A DNA stretch of 60,849 bases, from NCBI RefSeq assembly GCF_000613785.1, contig NZ_BAJQ01000008.1:1-60849 (forward strand). Reading direction: 5' to 3'. A program made the position numbers and the translations under genes. The DNA is from Segatella oulorum JCM 14966. Lineage in GTDB: Bacteria; Bacteroidota; Bacteroidia; Bacteroidales; Bacteroidaceae. Under the pieces are notes generated by a model. It worked only from the letters and a program-made list of their open reading frames with translations, made no database searches and was not told the origin of the DNA. Shown here in pieces: positions 39,302 through 47,411 of the stretch. The first letter of the stretch is position 1. Every line of letters starts with the position of its first letter.

Positions 39302-40176
39302 ATGGATAAGAAAGTAAGAGAATACTACTGGTGGCGCACCATCGCCTCATTTTTATTGGTGCTTTTCGCCATGCCCTTGGGTCATGCGCTGATGATATTG
39401 ATGGAGAAGTTTATGGACGAGGGCGCATGCATGTAGCAGGGTTTGCGATGGGTTTCGTGGGGCTTGTCCTCGTTATCGTCGGCGTGTTTGTGAAGGGCGA
39501 CACCCGACAAACGCTGTGGGGACTCTTCGGTGGACTGCTTTTCTGGACGGGTTGGGTGGAGTTCCTCTTCCTGTATTATGCCCGACGTTATGGCGTACCG
39601 CCTGAGATAGAGAATGGCGTGGTGGTGACGAAGCCCGAATACCTTATCATGCCTGCCTCGTTTGGCTTGTGGATGATGGTGATGACCATGTATGTGTTCA
39701 GCACAAAGAACGGCTGCGACCTGATTACATGGATACAAAAGGTATGTTTCCGAAGCAAGCGCAAGGTTGTGGTGGTGCAACCCATGACGCGCCACACGAG
39801 CATCGTCACGTTCATGGAACTGAACATGATTCTTTGGGCAATGTACTTGCTGCTCATGTTCTGCTACGACAAGACTTTCCTCGGTGATCATCACCCTGTG
39901 ACGTTTCTTGTGGGAGTGGGGTGTTTCGTCGGGTCTATCTTCATGTTTCGCCACCAATTGCACATCGCTGCATGGGGTGCGAATATACGAATGGCTATCG
40001 CCACCGTCATCATCTTTTGGACACCTGTGGAAATATTGGGAAGGATGAACTTCTTCCAAGAGTTTTGGGTAGAGCCAGAGAAACACGTGTGGCAAATGCT
40101 TGTCATCCTCATGGCTTTTATTTTGTTGGGTGTTTATCTTTGGTTGAAGAGTAGGCTACGAAAGAGAACCAAATAA
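39302..40176 (+). CDS. Multi-pass membrane protein of the heme-type cargo, one frame break
   Basis: About 291 residues after mending three G at 39421-39423 to four, which joins MILMEKFMDEG to RMHVAGFAMGF. Seven or so membrane helices are visible (ASFLLVLFAMPLGHALMILM; GFVGLVLVIVGVF; LWGLFGGLLFWTGWVEFLF; FGLWMMVMTMYVF; ILWAMYLLLMFCY; WQMLVILMAFILLGVYLW). Several histidines lie next to helices (HVAG, HQLHIAAWG), compatible with heme or metal contact. I do not recognise the family. It begins 14 bases after the DUF438 gene and precedes the PepSY protein. Confidence 0.6.
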
Positions 40177-40193
40177 AGGGAAAAGGGTATCGA

Positions 40194-41638
40194 ATGAAGA
40201 AATCAACATGGAGACAACACCATAAATGGTTAGGAATAGTCTTAGCCCCATTTATCATACTCTTTTGTTTCTCAGGAATTGTTCTCAATCATGCTGGCTT
40301 GTTAGCAGATGTAAACATAAGCCGAAAACTTCTGCCAGCGGAGTATCGGTATGACCGGTGGAACAAAGGGTTGCTTCGTGGAACGATGAAGTGGAATTGC
40401 AAGACGTTGATATATGGCAATTCAGGTATATGGTTAAAAGAGGAAAGCAACGGCACGATAAGAGATTTTAACAGGGGCTTGCCCAATGGTGCCGACCACA
40501 GAAGTATCCGTGGCGTAGTTTCTATGCCAAACGGATTCCTATATGCCATAAGCCAGTATAATCTATATTGCTTGAACGAGTGCGGCGCTTGGATGAGGAT
40601 TGACTTGCCCAATGATGAGCATGAACGGCTAAGCGACATTACGCAGAAAAACGATTCGCTCATCATTACCGGGCGCTCACACATCTATCTTTCTCATGTT
40701 CCTTATCATACTTTTCAAAAAATCACGTTAAAGAAAGGTGGCAATGACAAAGGCAAAGTTTCGCTATTCCGTACAACATGGCTTCTTCATGGGGGCGGAC
40801 TGTTTGGAATTGTAGGCAAACTCTTTGTCGATTTAGTGGGGCTTATCCTCTTGTTCCTATCCATATCAGGCATATACTATTCCTTTGCACCTCGCCCGCA
40901 TTCATCATTCGGTGCACGAATTAAAAGCTGGCTGATTAAATGGCACAACCAAATAGGCTGGGCATCCATATTCTTCTTGTTGCTGCTTACCATTACGGGA
41001 TGGATGCTACGCCCACCTGCACTCATAGCCATCGCTTCAGCCAAAATCCCTCCGATACCTTTTTCCGCAATGGATAGCGATAACCCGTGGAACGATTGCC
41101 TACGCTCACTACGGTATGATGATGACAAGGAGGACTGGCTGCTATGCACTTCCGACGGTTTCTACTCTCTCCGCCATTTGAGCGACACACCGCAAAAAGA
41201 GCAAGTGCAACCACCCGTGAGCGTTATGGGCATCAATGTTGAGCAAAAAGACAGTCGGCACAAATGCTGATCGGCTCATTCAGCGGCTTGTATGTATGGG
41301 ACAGAACCCACCAGAAAGTAGCCGATTATTTCACCCACCATACCCCCCAGTCCACAGGCGGAATGCCCATCAGTAGTCATCCTATATCAGGATTTTCGTC
41401 AGACATAAATGGCGAAGAACTTGTCGTGGACTACAACAAAGGTTGTCCTCGTCTTGCCATGCCCAATATCATGGCAACATTGCCTATGTCACTGCGTAAT
41501 GTTTGCATAGAAGTTCACACCGGGCGTATCTTTACATTCTTGGGCAAAGCCTCTATATTATACATTTTTCTCATGGGAATAGCTTGCGTATGGTGTCTTT
41601 GGAGTGGCTGGAAGATATATAGAAGATACCCTCGTTGA
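40194..41638 (+). CDS. PepSY-associated TM protein, one frame break
   Basis: About 481 residues after mending the A run 41245-41249 (five to six), which joins GINVEQK to RQSAQMLIGSFSGLYVWDR. PepSY_TM-type features: N-terminal WRQHHKWLGIVLAPFIILFC helix with conserved His, a periplasmic propeller-like region, paired helices at VDLVGLILLFLSISGIYYS and WHNQIGWASIFFLLLLTITG, and a last helix near the C-terminus. Such proteins are often encoded with TonB receptors and act as inner-membrane partners or reductases in siderophore/heme-iron uptake. It completes the iron-type cargo; the mobilization genes begin just after it on the other strand. Confidence 0.75.
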
Positions 41639-41664
41639 GTTACAATTCCGTCATTTGAAAAAAA

Positions 41665-42117
41665 TTACGATAAGCGATAATCCTCTGTCAACTCCACAGC
41701 CTGTTGTTGGAGGCGTGTAACCTCATTTGTAAGCTTGATAAGCTCTTTCAGCAATGCCTGCACACTCCTGTCTGCTGTATAGCAGTGCAGAAGTTTGACC
41801 ACCTGATTGTAGTTTACTCCTATTCTGTGAATTTCCGCAGTGAGTTCGGACAGCTTGCGATTATATTCCACGGCGGACTTGTCCACCATAATTACCTTGA
41901 AACTTTCCCCAAGAACACGGTACGCACAAAATCAGACTTGCTTACCGCACCCGATTTGTTGTATAGGTCGATGGCACGTAGCTGGTCTTTCACATCGGGC
42001 ATACGGGTATCCCATCTATCCCAGCATGGCACTTCCTCTGTCTCTCTGTGTCCGTAACGATTGTTGTTGGCTACTTCTAATTTTAGCCTAATTTTATGTT
42101 TTATTCTGTTATCTAAT
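41665..42117 (-). CDS. MobC-like mobilization (relaxosome) protein, one frame break, start uncertain
   Basis: About 150 residues when four C at 41907-41910 are mended to five, joining SKSDFVRTVFLG to ESFKVIMVDKSAVEYNRKLS. The sequence NRYGHRETEEVPCWDRWDTR, then AIDLYNKSGAVSKSDFV and IHRIGVNYNQVVKLLH, is typical of small Bacteroidales mobilization proteins that assist the relaxase at oriT. No ATG is seen in frame at the expected 5' end, so the start is only bounded by the stop before 42117. A relaxase gene normally follows, but here the gene abuts the PepSY gene, so the relaxase seems lost. Confidence 0.7.
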
Positions 42118-42129
42118 CACGACTTTGGA

Positions 42130-42235
42130 GTGATTTAATCCCCTTTCGGGGCAAGGGTCTTTGTGGTACAAATGGCAATTTGTGGTACAAAGACACACCT
42201 TGCTGATGTAGAAAATGGGATTATAAGCCCCTGCT
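42130..42235. other. Candidate origin of transfer (oriT)
   Basis: Upstream of the MobC-like gene lie a CCCC-TTTC-GGGG hairpin (42140-42151) and two copies of the 13-base near-palindrome TTTGTGGTACAAA (42160-42172 and 42179-42191, 19-base period). GTCTTT/AAAGAC arms enclose the pair. Gene-free position between mobilization genes and paired repeats are what oriT regions of such elements show. No nick site was identified. Confidence 0.5.
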
Positions 42236-42298
42236 GTGTTACTGCATTCATTGAATACAGTAACTCGGCGTAGGCTTGCATTCGAGGAATGCTGTAAT

Positions 42299-42808
42299 TC
42301 AGAGTTTCCTCCATCTTTCCACATCTTCCTTGTATTGGTCGAGGTGTTCCCGCAGTACCTGTTCGACATATCCCGAAACGCTCGCTCCATGCTCACCGAT
42401 TCTCCGCACCACGAAGTCTAACTTTCGTTGGGTTTCCTCTGATACATACACGGCTTTGCGGTGGCTGTTGCGAAAGGGCTGGAGATATTTCCCCTGAAAC
42501 TCGGATAATTGCTTTCTGTCCTTTGTTTTTCCCATTCTTTGATGAAATTCTTCGGTAGAAGTAGCCCTTTCTGTTGGCGACAACGCTGTTTCTTGATAGG
42601 ACGGTTGAGAAAAATCCTCGTTACTCTCCTTGTCATTTTGTTCCTCAACTTTATCAACAGGCTCAAACCTTCTCTTTTCCTCTTCATAATCGGAGGGCTG
42701 GTCAAAATCGGGTAACTCTTCGGGCTTGCGGAGCTTAACGCCATAATTTCCCATATCTCTAATGGCTTGTTCCAAGCGTTGTTTCCTTTTTTCATCTATT
42801 CTTGCCAT
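42299..42808 (-). CDS. DUF3408-type mobile-element protein
   Basis: A 169-residue cytoplasmic protein. It has a charged, low-complexity N-terminal half (EEQNDKESNEDF region). A conserved C-terminal ~60 residues (KAVYVSEETQRKLDFVVRRI, then GEHGASVSGYVEQVLREHLD) resembles a ribbon-helix-helix-like DNA-binding domain and is typical of DUF3408 proteins in Bacteroidales conjugative elements. It overlaps the upstream HTH gene by 13 bases. Probably an accessory mobilization or partition-like factor; function not established. Confidence 0.7.
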   Translation of the reverse strand: MARIDEKRKQRLEQAIRDMGNYGVKLRKPEELPDFDQPSDYEEEKRRFEPVDKVEEQNDKESNEDFSQPSYQETALSPTERATSTEEFHQRMGKTKDRKQLSEFQGKYLQPFRNSHRKAVYVSEETQRKLDFVVRRIGEHGASVSGYVEQVLREHLDQYKEDVERWRKL

Positions 42809-43110
42809 AATTTCTTGGGTATCGGGTTATAGTGTTTTTCAAGCATGGCTTGTATGTCGCTCTGCTTGTAGAGTATCTTCCCTCCGATTTTGTAAAAAGG
42901 AAGTATTCCTGCATTTCTGTACTCTTGGAGAGTGCGTGTACTGAGCCGTAATTGGCTGCAAACCTCCTCGCCAGTGAGGTAAACCTCTCCGCCCAACATC
43001 GGACGGGCTGTGGCGCAATAACGCTCCAATTTCTTCAATATTCCTTCCATCAGTTGTGAAAACAACTGCATCTGAGGGTCTTCCTGCGTAATGATTTCAT
43101 TCTCCGCCAT
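42796..43110 (-). CDS. Helix-turn-helix protein, excisionase type
   Basis: A 104-residue protein. The C-terminal half holds an Xis/MerR-like HTH (YLTGEEVCSQLRLSTRTLQE, then GILPFYKIGGKILYKQSDI). The N-terminal 35 residues are probably helical. It follows another HTH gene by 7 bases and overlaps the DUF3408 gene. Pairs of such small HTH genes control excision in CTnDOT-like elements (Xis2c/Xis2d-like), which is the likely role here by family and position. Confidence 0.75.
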   Translation of the reverse strand: MAENEIITQEDPQMQLFSQLMEGILKKLERYCATARPMLGGEVYLTGEEVCSQLRLSTRTLQEYRNAGILPFYKIGGKILYKQSDIQAMLEKHYNPIPKKLWQE

Positions 43111-43117
43111 AGTTCAT

Positions 43118-43387
43118 TCATTCAATGTTTGCGTTCAATAACTCCGTGATGTCGCTCTCCTTGTAATAGCACTTGTGTCCAATCATTGAGAAAGGGATTT
43201 TTCCCGTATCTCTGTATGATTGCAGGGTACGTTTGCTGATGCCCAAACGCTTGCACACGGCTTCGTTGTCGAGCCATTCGTCCGTTTCGGGCGGATTGCC
43301 GATGAGTTGTTCGATACTGTGGATAAAGTTTGCAAATTCGGAGTGGTGTCGCTCCCACGCTTTGCGGTCGATGATAATGAGTTTCAT
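43118..43387 (-). CDS. Helix-turn-helix protein, excisionase type, first of pair
   Basis: An 89-residue protein with the HTH segment WLDNEAVCKRLGISKRTLQS followed by TGKIPFSMIGHKCYYKESDI. It is related to the next gene but distinct in its N-terminus. A minus-strand -7 box TACTTTTG lies at 43468-43475, so this gene heads a short operon with the second HTH and DUF3408 genes. Likely an excision or regulation factor of the nested element. Confidence 0.75.
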   Translation of the reverse strand: MKLIIIDRKAWERHHSEFANFIHSIEQLIGNPPETDEWLDNEAVCKRLGISKRTLQSYRDTGKIPFSMIGHKCYYKESDITELLNANIE

Positions 43388-43619
43388 TGCCTTAATTTTG
43401 TTTTGATTACTTTATTGTTACTCAGCAAACAAACTGTTATGCAGTCCATTGCCGTACTTCTCGGGTGCAAAAGTAAACCCTCGGAAGCACCGCTGCAAGA
43501 AATGAGGATAAGCAGGGAAATAGAGAGAAAGCAATAGAAAAACAAAGGAAATCCGTCTGTGTTATTGCGGTAATGAGATGAGGTGCCGGCTCGTTCCTTT
43601 TATTATTTTTGTTGTTTTA

Positions 43620-43738
43620 TCGATAATTCGATAGTTCGACAAATCGAGATATCGAAGTGTCGATAGATAGTTTTATCGATAGATAGTTTTATCGATAGAT
43701 TATTTTGACGATATATAGTTTTGACAACAGATAGTCAT
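43620..43738. repeat. 16-bp tandem repeats rich in ATCGAT
   Basis: Two perfect copies of TCGATAGATAGTTTTA (43660-43675, 43676-43691) are followed by decaying copies at 43692, 43707 and 43723. Further TCGATA/TCGAAG/TCGACA motifs lie at 43620-43659. Iteron-like layout inside a mobile element suggests a binding array for a replication, partition or excision protein. Confidence 0.65.
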
Positions 43739-43936
43739 GACAATAAATTGTACAAACAAAAGATAGTCCGTATTATCGTCAGTCCTATCTATTGTTGGTT
43801 GTTACGCCTTGCGTCCAAAGAGCCTGAGTATGCCGTATTCTTGTCGTGCCTATACCCTCTACGGCAGCCCTGCCCTGCAAGGTTGGGAGAGATGAATACG
43901 ACCGCACGGATATTGAGAATTGTAGTACCGCCTTGA

Positions 43937-43980
43937 AAAAGAAAAATCCTGCGGTGGAGATTCTTCTCTCCATCCGCAGG
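43937..43980 (-). terminator. Strong rho-independent terminator for the DUF1896 transcript
   Basis: On the minus strand a 13-bp GC-rich stem with one bulge (CCTGCGGATGGAGA pairing with TCTCCACCGCAGG) and a 6-base loop is followed by a T-rich tract (TTTTTCTTTTTC). It lies ~85 bases downstream of the DUF1896 gene. Confidence 0.75.
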
Positions 43981-44063
43981 ACTTGACCTTTCAGGGCAGA
44001 CAGGCTGTCGTTGTACCTTTGCACGATAAGAAACGGCATCAGGAACTTTGCGTGCGCCTTTGC

Positions 44064-44549
44064 CTACAATGCCTTCGGGCTTGCTTCCTCCGTCTGTTTG
44101 ACCGTTGGCAGATTGTTGCTCTCGATGAGCAGCACTATCGTGCCTGTCAGTTCGGTGTAAAGACGGTCGTATTGTCCGCTTGCGGCAAATGCGTCCGTCA
44201 GTTCATACTTGGCGAATGTGGCTTGAACAGCCTTGTTCGCCAACAATAAAAGCGAAAGCCTCTCGGGGAGCGGTGCAGGAAACTCTCTCTCAAACTCGTC
44301 CTCCAAGACAGAAACAAGGGTATCGTACTTTGAGAAATGCAGTCTACTGAAAAGCACTTCACTTGCTATTCTTTCTGCTTCTAAATGGTTAAAACCTTGC
44401 GCCACGGCATCGCAGTAGGCGGTCAGTGCCATGTCGGCTCTTGCCGTGAAAAACTCCTTGTCTCCCAATCGCTCGGGGTGATGTTCACTCATATAGCTTT
44501 CCAACTTCAATCGGAAGTAGGAAAGTTCCTTTTTGTTCTTCTGTTTCAT
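44064..44549 (-). CDS. DUF1896 protein
   Basis: A 161-residue cytoplasmic protein of the DUF1896 family, found almost only in Bacteroidales conjugative and mobilizable elements. Family marks: LSYFRLKLESYMSEHHPERL, DMALTAYCDAVAQGFNHLEA, and FSKYDTLVSVLEDEFEREFP. The protein is helical and has no catalytic motif I can see. It follows the recombinase genes on the same strand and ends before a strong terminator. Its function is unknown. Confidence 0.8.
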   Translation of the reverse strand: MKQKNKKELSYFRLKLESYMSEHHPERLGDKEFFTARADMALTAYCDAVAQGFNHLEAERIASEVLFSRLHFSKYDTLVSVLEDEFEREFPAPLPERLSLLLLANKAVQATFAKYELTDAFAASGQYDRLYTELTGTIVLLIESNNLPTVKQTEEASPKAL

Positions 44550-44615
44550 TGTTCTTCTTGTTAAAAAGTTGGACTTCTTTTTTTTGAATCATTCATTACG
44601 GCTGTTACATCCCAA

Positions 44616-45887
44616 TTATGGGACTTGACTTTTTCGGTGTTCTTGACGGACACAGCCGTAAGGCTTTACGCAGTACCTTGTATGCTCACTACCCATCAGG
44701 GGTTGCATTTCCTTGGCAATCTTGCTCTTGGTCACCCGTGCATAAATCTCGGTCGTGGAGATAAAGCGATGCCCCAGCATCTTGCTCACCGTCTCTATCG
44801 GAAGTCCGTTCTCCAGACAGATGGTCGTGGCAAAGGTGTGCCGTGCGGTGTGCGAGGTCGCTTGGGTATGCGGTGGCAGTCCTGCCTTAATACATATCTC
44901 CTGAATAGTTCTATTGAAATTACTGTTGCTGGGAAACTCTCGAAAGAAAAGCCCCTCCCTTCGTCCGTGGCTCACAATGGCGAGTATTTTCTCGGCAACG
45001 GGCAGCAACGGGACAATACTTCTGTTCTGTGTCTTTGTTCGGCAGAGGAAGATATATCTGCGTCCATCACCGAGCTTATAGACATCATCCATTCTGAGTT
45101 TCTTCAAATCGGAAAATGCCAGCCCCGTAAAACATCCCAAGAGGAAAATAAGTCTGCAATGGTTGTCTGTCGAGCGGTGCGGACGGTAAGCCAAGAGTTT
45201 TTGCAGGTCGTCCGCCGTAAGTGCATTGCGCTCGTAGGTAGGCGTTTCTATGTCTATGAGTTCAAAAGGGTCTTCACGAACGTATCGCTCCTGCAATGCC
45301 TTGCGAATGACCTGATGCAAGTGGCGTAGGCGGTTGCCGACACTGCTTTCCTTGTTTCCCAAGTCCCGAAGCATAAAAAGGCGATAGTCCTCAAGCAAAG
45401 TCTTGTCCACCTCTGTGGGCATACAGTCTGCCCTGCCCCTTACTTGCAGGAAATGAACAAAACTCTTGTAGCTGTCCTTAAAAGCCTTGACGGTTGCCTT
45501 GCTTAAGGTTCTGCCCTGCAATTCCTCCTTGTATTCACAAACGGATTGATATAGCTCCATAAGTGTTGGCATAGGGCGACTTTGCTGCATATAACGCTCC
45601 TTGAGGTATTCCGCCGTGATATAGTTTTCTTCCCTTAATGTACGTTCATAGAGTGAATGCAAGCACTCTTCGATTGAGTTCAGTTGCAGATTGATGCCGC
45701 TTGAATTACCTGCTGTCGCCTTGATGCGCCCTTTTCGGGCAAGCCACTCATCGGGGGAAGTTTGCAACTGCGTGGAAAACGATGAGGACGTGCCGTTGCA
45801 GGTGATACGGCAACGGATTACGCATACTCCGTGTTCATTGGTCTTGCTTCTGTCCGTGTAGAATAGTATGGAAAATGTACTTTTCAT
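44616..45887 (-). CDS. Tyrosine recombinase (second of tandem pair), IntDOT-like
   Basis: A 423-residue site-specific recombinase. It has an N-terminal arm-binding region, a SAM-like core-binding domain (~105-190; SYKSFVHFLQVRGR), and a catalytic domain. Catalytic residues: HTARHTF box (His and Arg), LGH in KMLGHRFISTTEIY with His and nucleophile Tyr. The usual box I Arg is replaced (CFTGLAFSDL), as is known for IntDOT relatives. It starts 12 bases after the upstream recombinase. One of the pair should integrate the nested element into the TATGCGGA site; the two may act together. Confidence 0.9.
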   Translation of the reverse strand: MKSTFSILFYTDRSKTNEHGVCVIRCRITCNGTSSSFSTQLQTSPDEWLARKGRIKATAGNSSGINLQLNSIEECLHSLYERTLREENYITAEYLKERYMQQSRPMPTLMELYQSVCEYKEELQGRTLSKATVKAFKDSYKSFVHFLQVRGRADCMPTEVDKTLLEDYRLFMLRDLGNKESSVGNRLRHLHQVIRKALQERYVREDPFELIDIETPTYERNALTADDLQKLLAYRPHRSTDNHCRLIFLLGCFTGLAFSDLKKLRMDDVYKLGDGRRYIFLCRTKTQNRSIVPLLPVAEKILAIVSHGRREGLFFREFPSNSNFNRTIQEICIKAGLPPHTQATSHTARHTFATTICLENGLPIETVSKMLGHRFISTTEIYARVTKSKIAKEMQPLMGSEHTRYCVKPYGCVRQEHRKSQVP

Positions 45888-45899
45888 TGTGCTGCGGCT

Positions 45900-47153
45900 T
45901 TAGTTGGTCAGTTGATAATGTGCGAGTTGTGGAAGTATTTTCTCTATGTCCAGAAAGACACGCTCGGGAGAAGTTTCCGCATACACTTGCGTGGTTTTGA
46001 TTTGACTGTGTCCGAGCATTTTGGAAACGCTCTCAATGGACACGCCCTCCGACAGTGTCATCTGCGATGCGAAGGTATGCCGTGCCATGTGATAGGTCAG
46101 CGTTTTCTGAATACCGCAAAGCCGTGCTATCTTTTTGAGGTGTATGTTTACCGTGTCGCATCCGGGTATGGGCAGCAGATACCCCTTGGGCGGTTCGTGT
46201 CGGAAAGCCCTCGTGTGAATGCCCCGATAACGCTCGATAATGGCAGCGGCTTCGGGAAGTAGGGGGATGTGGCACACGTTGCCCGTCTTCATTCTCGGCT
46301 TACGTATCCAAGTCATTCCCGCTTCGTGAAAGATGTGCTGCTCCGTCAAGTGATACACGTCGGTATAGGAAAGTCCCGTCAGGCAGGAGAAAAGGAACAT
46401 GTCCCTCGACACTTTTTCATAGCCTTGCAGTTCGTCTTCTCCCAAGGCTGCGATACGGCTTACCTCCTCCCTCGTGATGTAACGTGGAGTACCCACCTCC
46501 CAACGGATGGAATGGTTGATGAAGGGATAGGTGTCAATGATATGCCGTTTATGCAGATCTTTGAGCAAGGAAGCCAGCATAGAGAGATAACCAGCCGAGG
46601 TATTGAGCTTGAATCCCTTTTCTTTGGCGAAGTAGTCCTCCAAGTCTTTGATGAGGACTGTGTCCACTTTCTGTACGGGAATATCCTCCACATGGTAGCG
46701 GTACCTGACGAAGTTTGCTAGATGCTTGCGAAAGAGCAACAGGCATTTTAGTCTGCGTTCGCTGCGGTCTATGCCCACACGCTCACGGAAGCGGTCAATA
46801 TACTCGTCCGTATGATGAAGCAGTCCCTGCGCCTCGCTGTTTAGCCCGAACACCAAATCCCTTACTCGCTCTGCCATGACGCGAGCATCGGATTTTCCCG
46901 AAAGAGACTCATAAACCTTGTGAATACTCACCTGAAGACGGTCAAGTTCCTTGTTTACCGATACGGCTTCGGCACTCTTGCCCAGCAGTCGGTTCTTGCG
47001 ACTGTCCCACAAACGAGGAGTACACGAGCATTTGCAACTAAATTGTACCATAGAGCGTCCTGCGCTGATGCGTCCCATGATGGGACTTTTTCCGTTTTTG
47101 TTCTGCGTACTTCTCTTGAGGTAGAAAAGCAGCTTGAATTTTTCTTTTTCCAT
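45900..47153 (-). CDS. Tyrosine recombinase (first of tandem pair), IntDOT-like
   Basis: A 417-residue recombinase from the ATG at 47153. An open frame continues upstream, but a -7 box TAATTTTG (minus strand, 47168-47175) lies just before this ATG. Catalytic domain: CLTGLSYTDVYHL (box I Arg replaced by Ser, as in IntDOT), TYHMARHTFASQM, KMLGHSQIKTTQVYAE with His and nucleophile Tyr. It lies next to the right border of the nested element, the usual place of the integrase that made the insertion. Confidence 0.9.
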   Translation of the reverse strand: MEKEKFKLLFYLKRSTQNKNGKSPIMGRISAGRSMVQFSCKCSCTPRLWDSRKNRLLGKSAEAVSVNKELDRLQVSIHKVYESLSGKSDARVMAERVRDLVFGLNSEAQGLLHHTDEYIDRFRERVGIDRSERRLKCLLLFRKHLANFVRYRYHVEDIPVQKVDTVLIKDLEDYFAKEKGFKLNTSAGYLSMLASLLKDLHKRHIIDTYPFINHSIRWEVGTPRYITREEVSRIAALGEDELQGYEKVSRDMFLFSCLTGLSYTDVYHLTEQHIFHEAGMTWIRKPRMKTGNVCHIPLLPEAAAIIERYRGIHTRAFRHEPPKGYLLPIPGCDTVNIHLKKIARLCGIQKTLTYHMARHTFASQMTLSEGVSIESVSKMLGHSQIKTTQVYAETSPERVFLDIEKILPQLAHYQLTN

Positions 47154-47411
47154 TGTTTTTTTGCTTGCAAAATTACACTTCTTCGAGGAACTTTGAGCGA
47201 TGCAAAACACTGATAATGAAAGAGAAAACACCGTTTTAGTTACCACTTTCAGCCGTCCTTTTCCTTTCATCGTTTGTCGAACGATTTGGTAACTGAACTC
47301 CCTCCTTTTCGCTCCCTTTTCTGCCTGTTTCCTATGATGCAACCCTAAGAAGAAACAAGCAATATCCGCTGTATTTCAGTCAGATATGAGTTTTATGCCA
47401 TTTTCTGCTTT
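47154..47411. other. Right end of nested element (integrase promoter and att region)
   Basis: Contains the integrase -7 box (47168-47175) and about 230 bases to the border. No other gene is supported. Core and arm sites for recombinase binding are expected here but cannot be defined by eye. Confidence 0.5.

Larger units (their letters stand above)
43388..44063. other. Gene-free region with tandem repeats and a terminator
   Basis: No convincing gene. It contains the -7 box of the HTH operon (43468-43475), a cluster of 16-base tandem repeats (about 43620-43740), a strong hairpin (43948-43980) and a plus-strand TACCTTTG at about 44016. It separates the DUF1896/recombinase block from the HTH/DUF3408 block. 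Confidence 0.6.

Noticed and set aside
43620..43738. Possible CRISPR array
   Set aside because: Units are contiguous 16-bp tandem repeats without unique spacers, and no cas gene is near.
43785..44039. 84-codon minus-strand frame
   Set aside because: It runs through a strong terminator hairpin and has no protein-like features.
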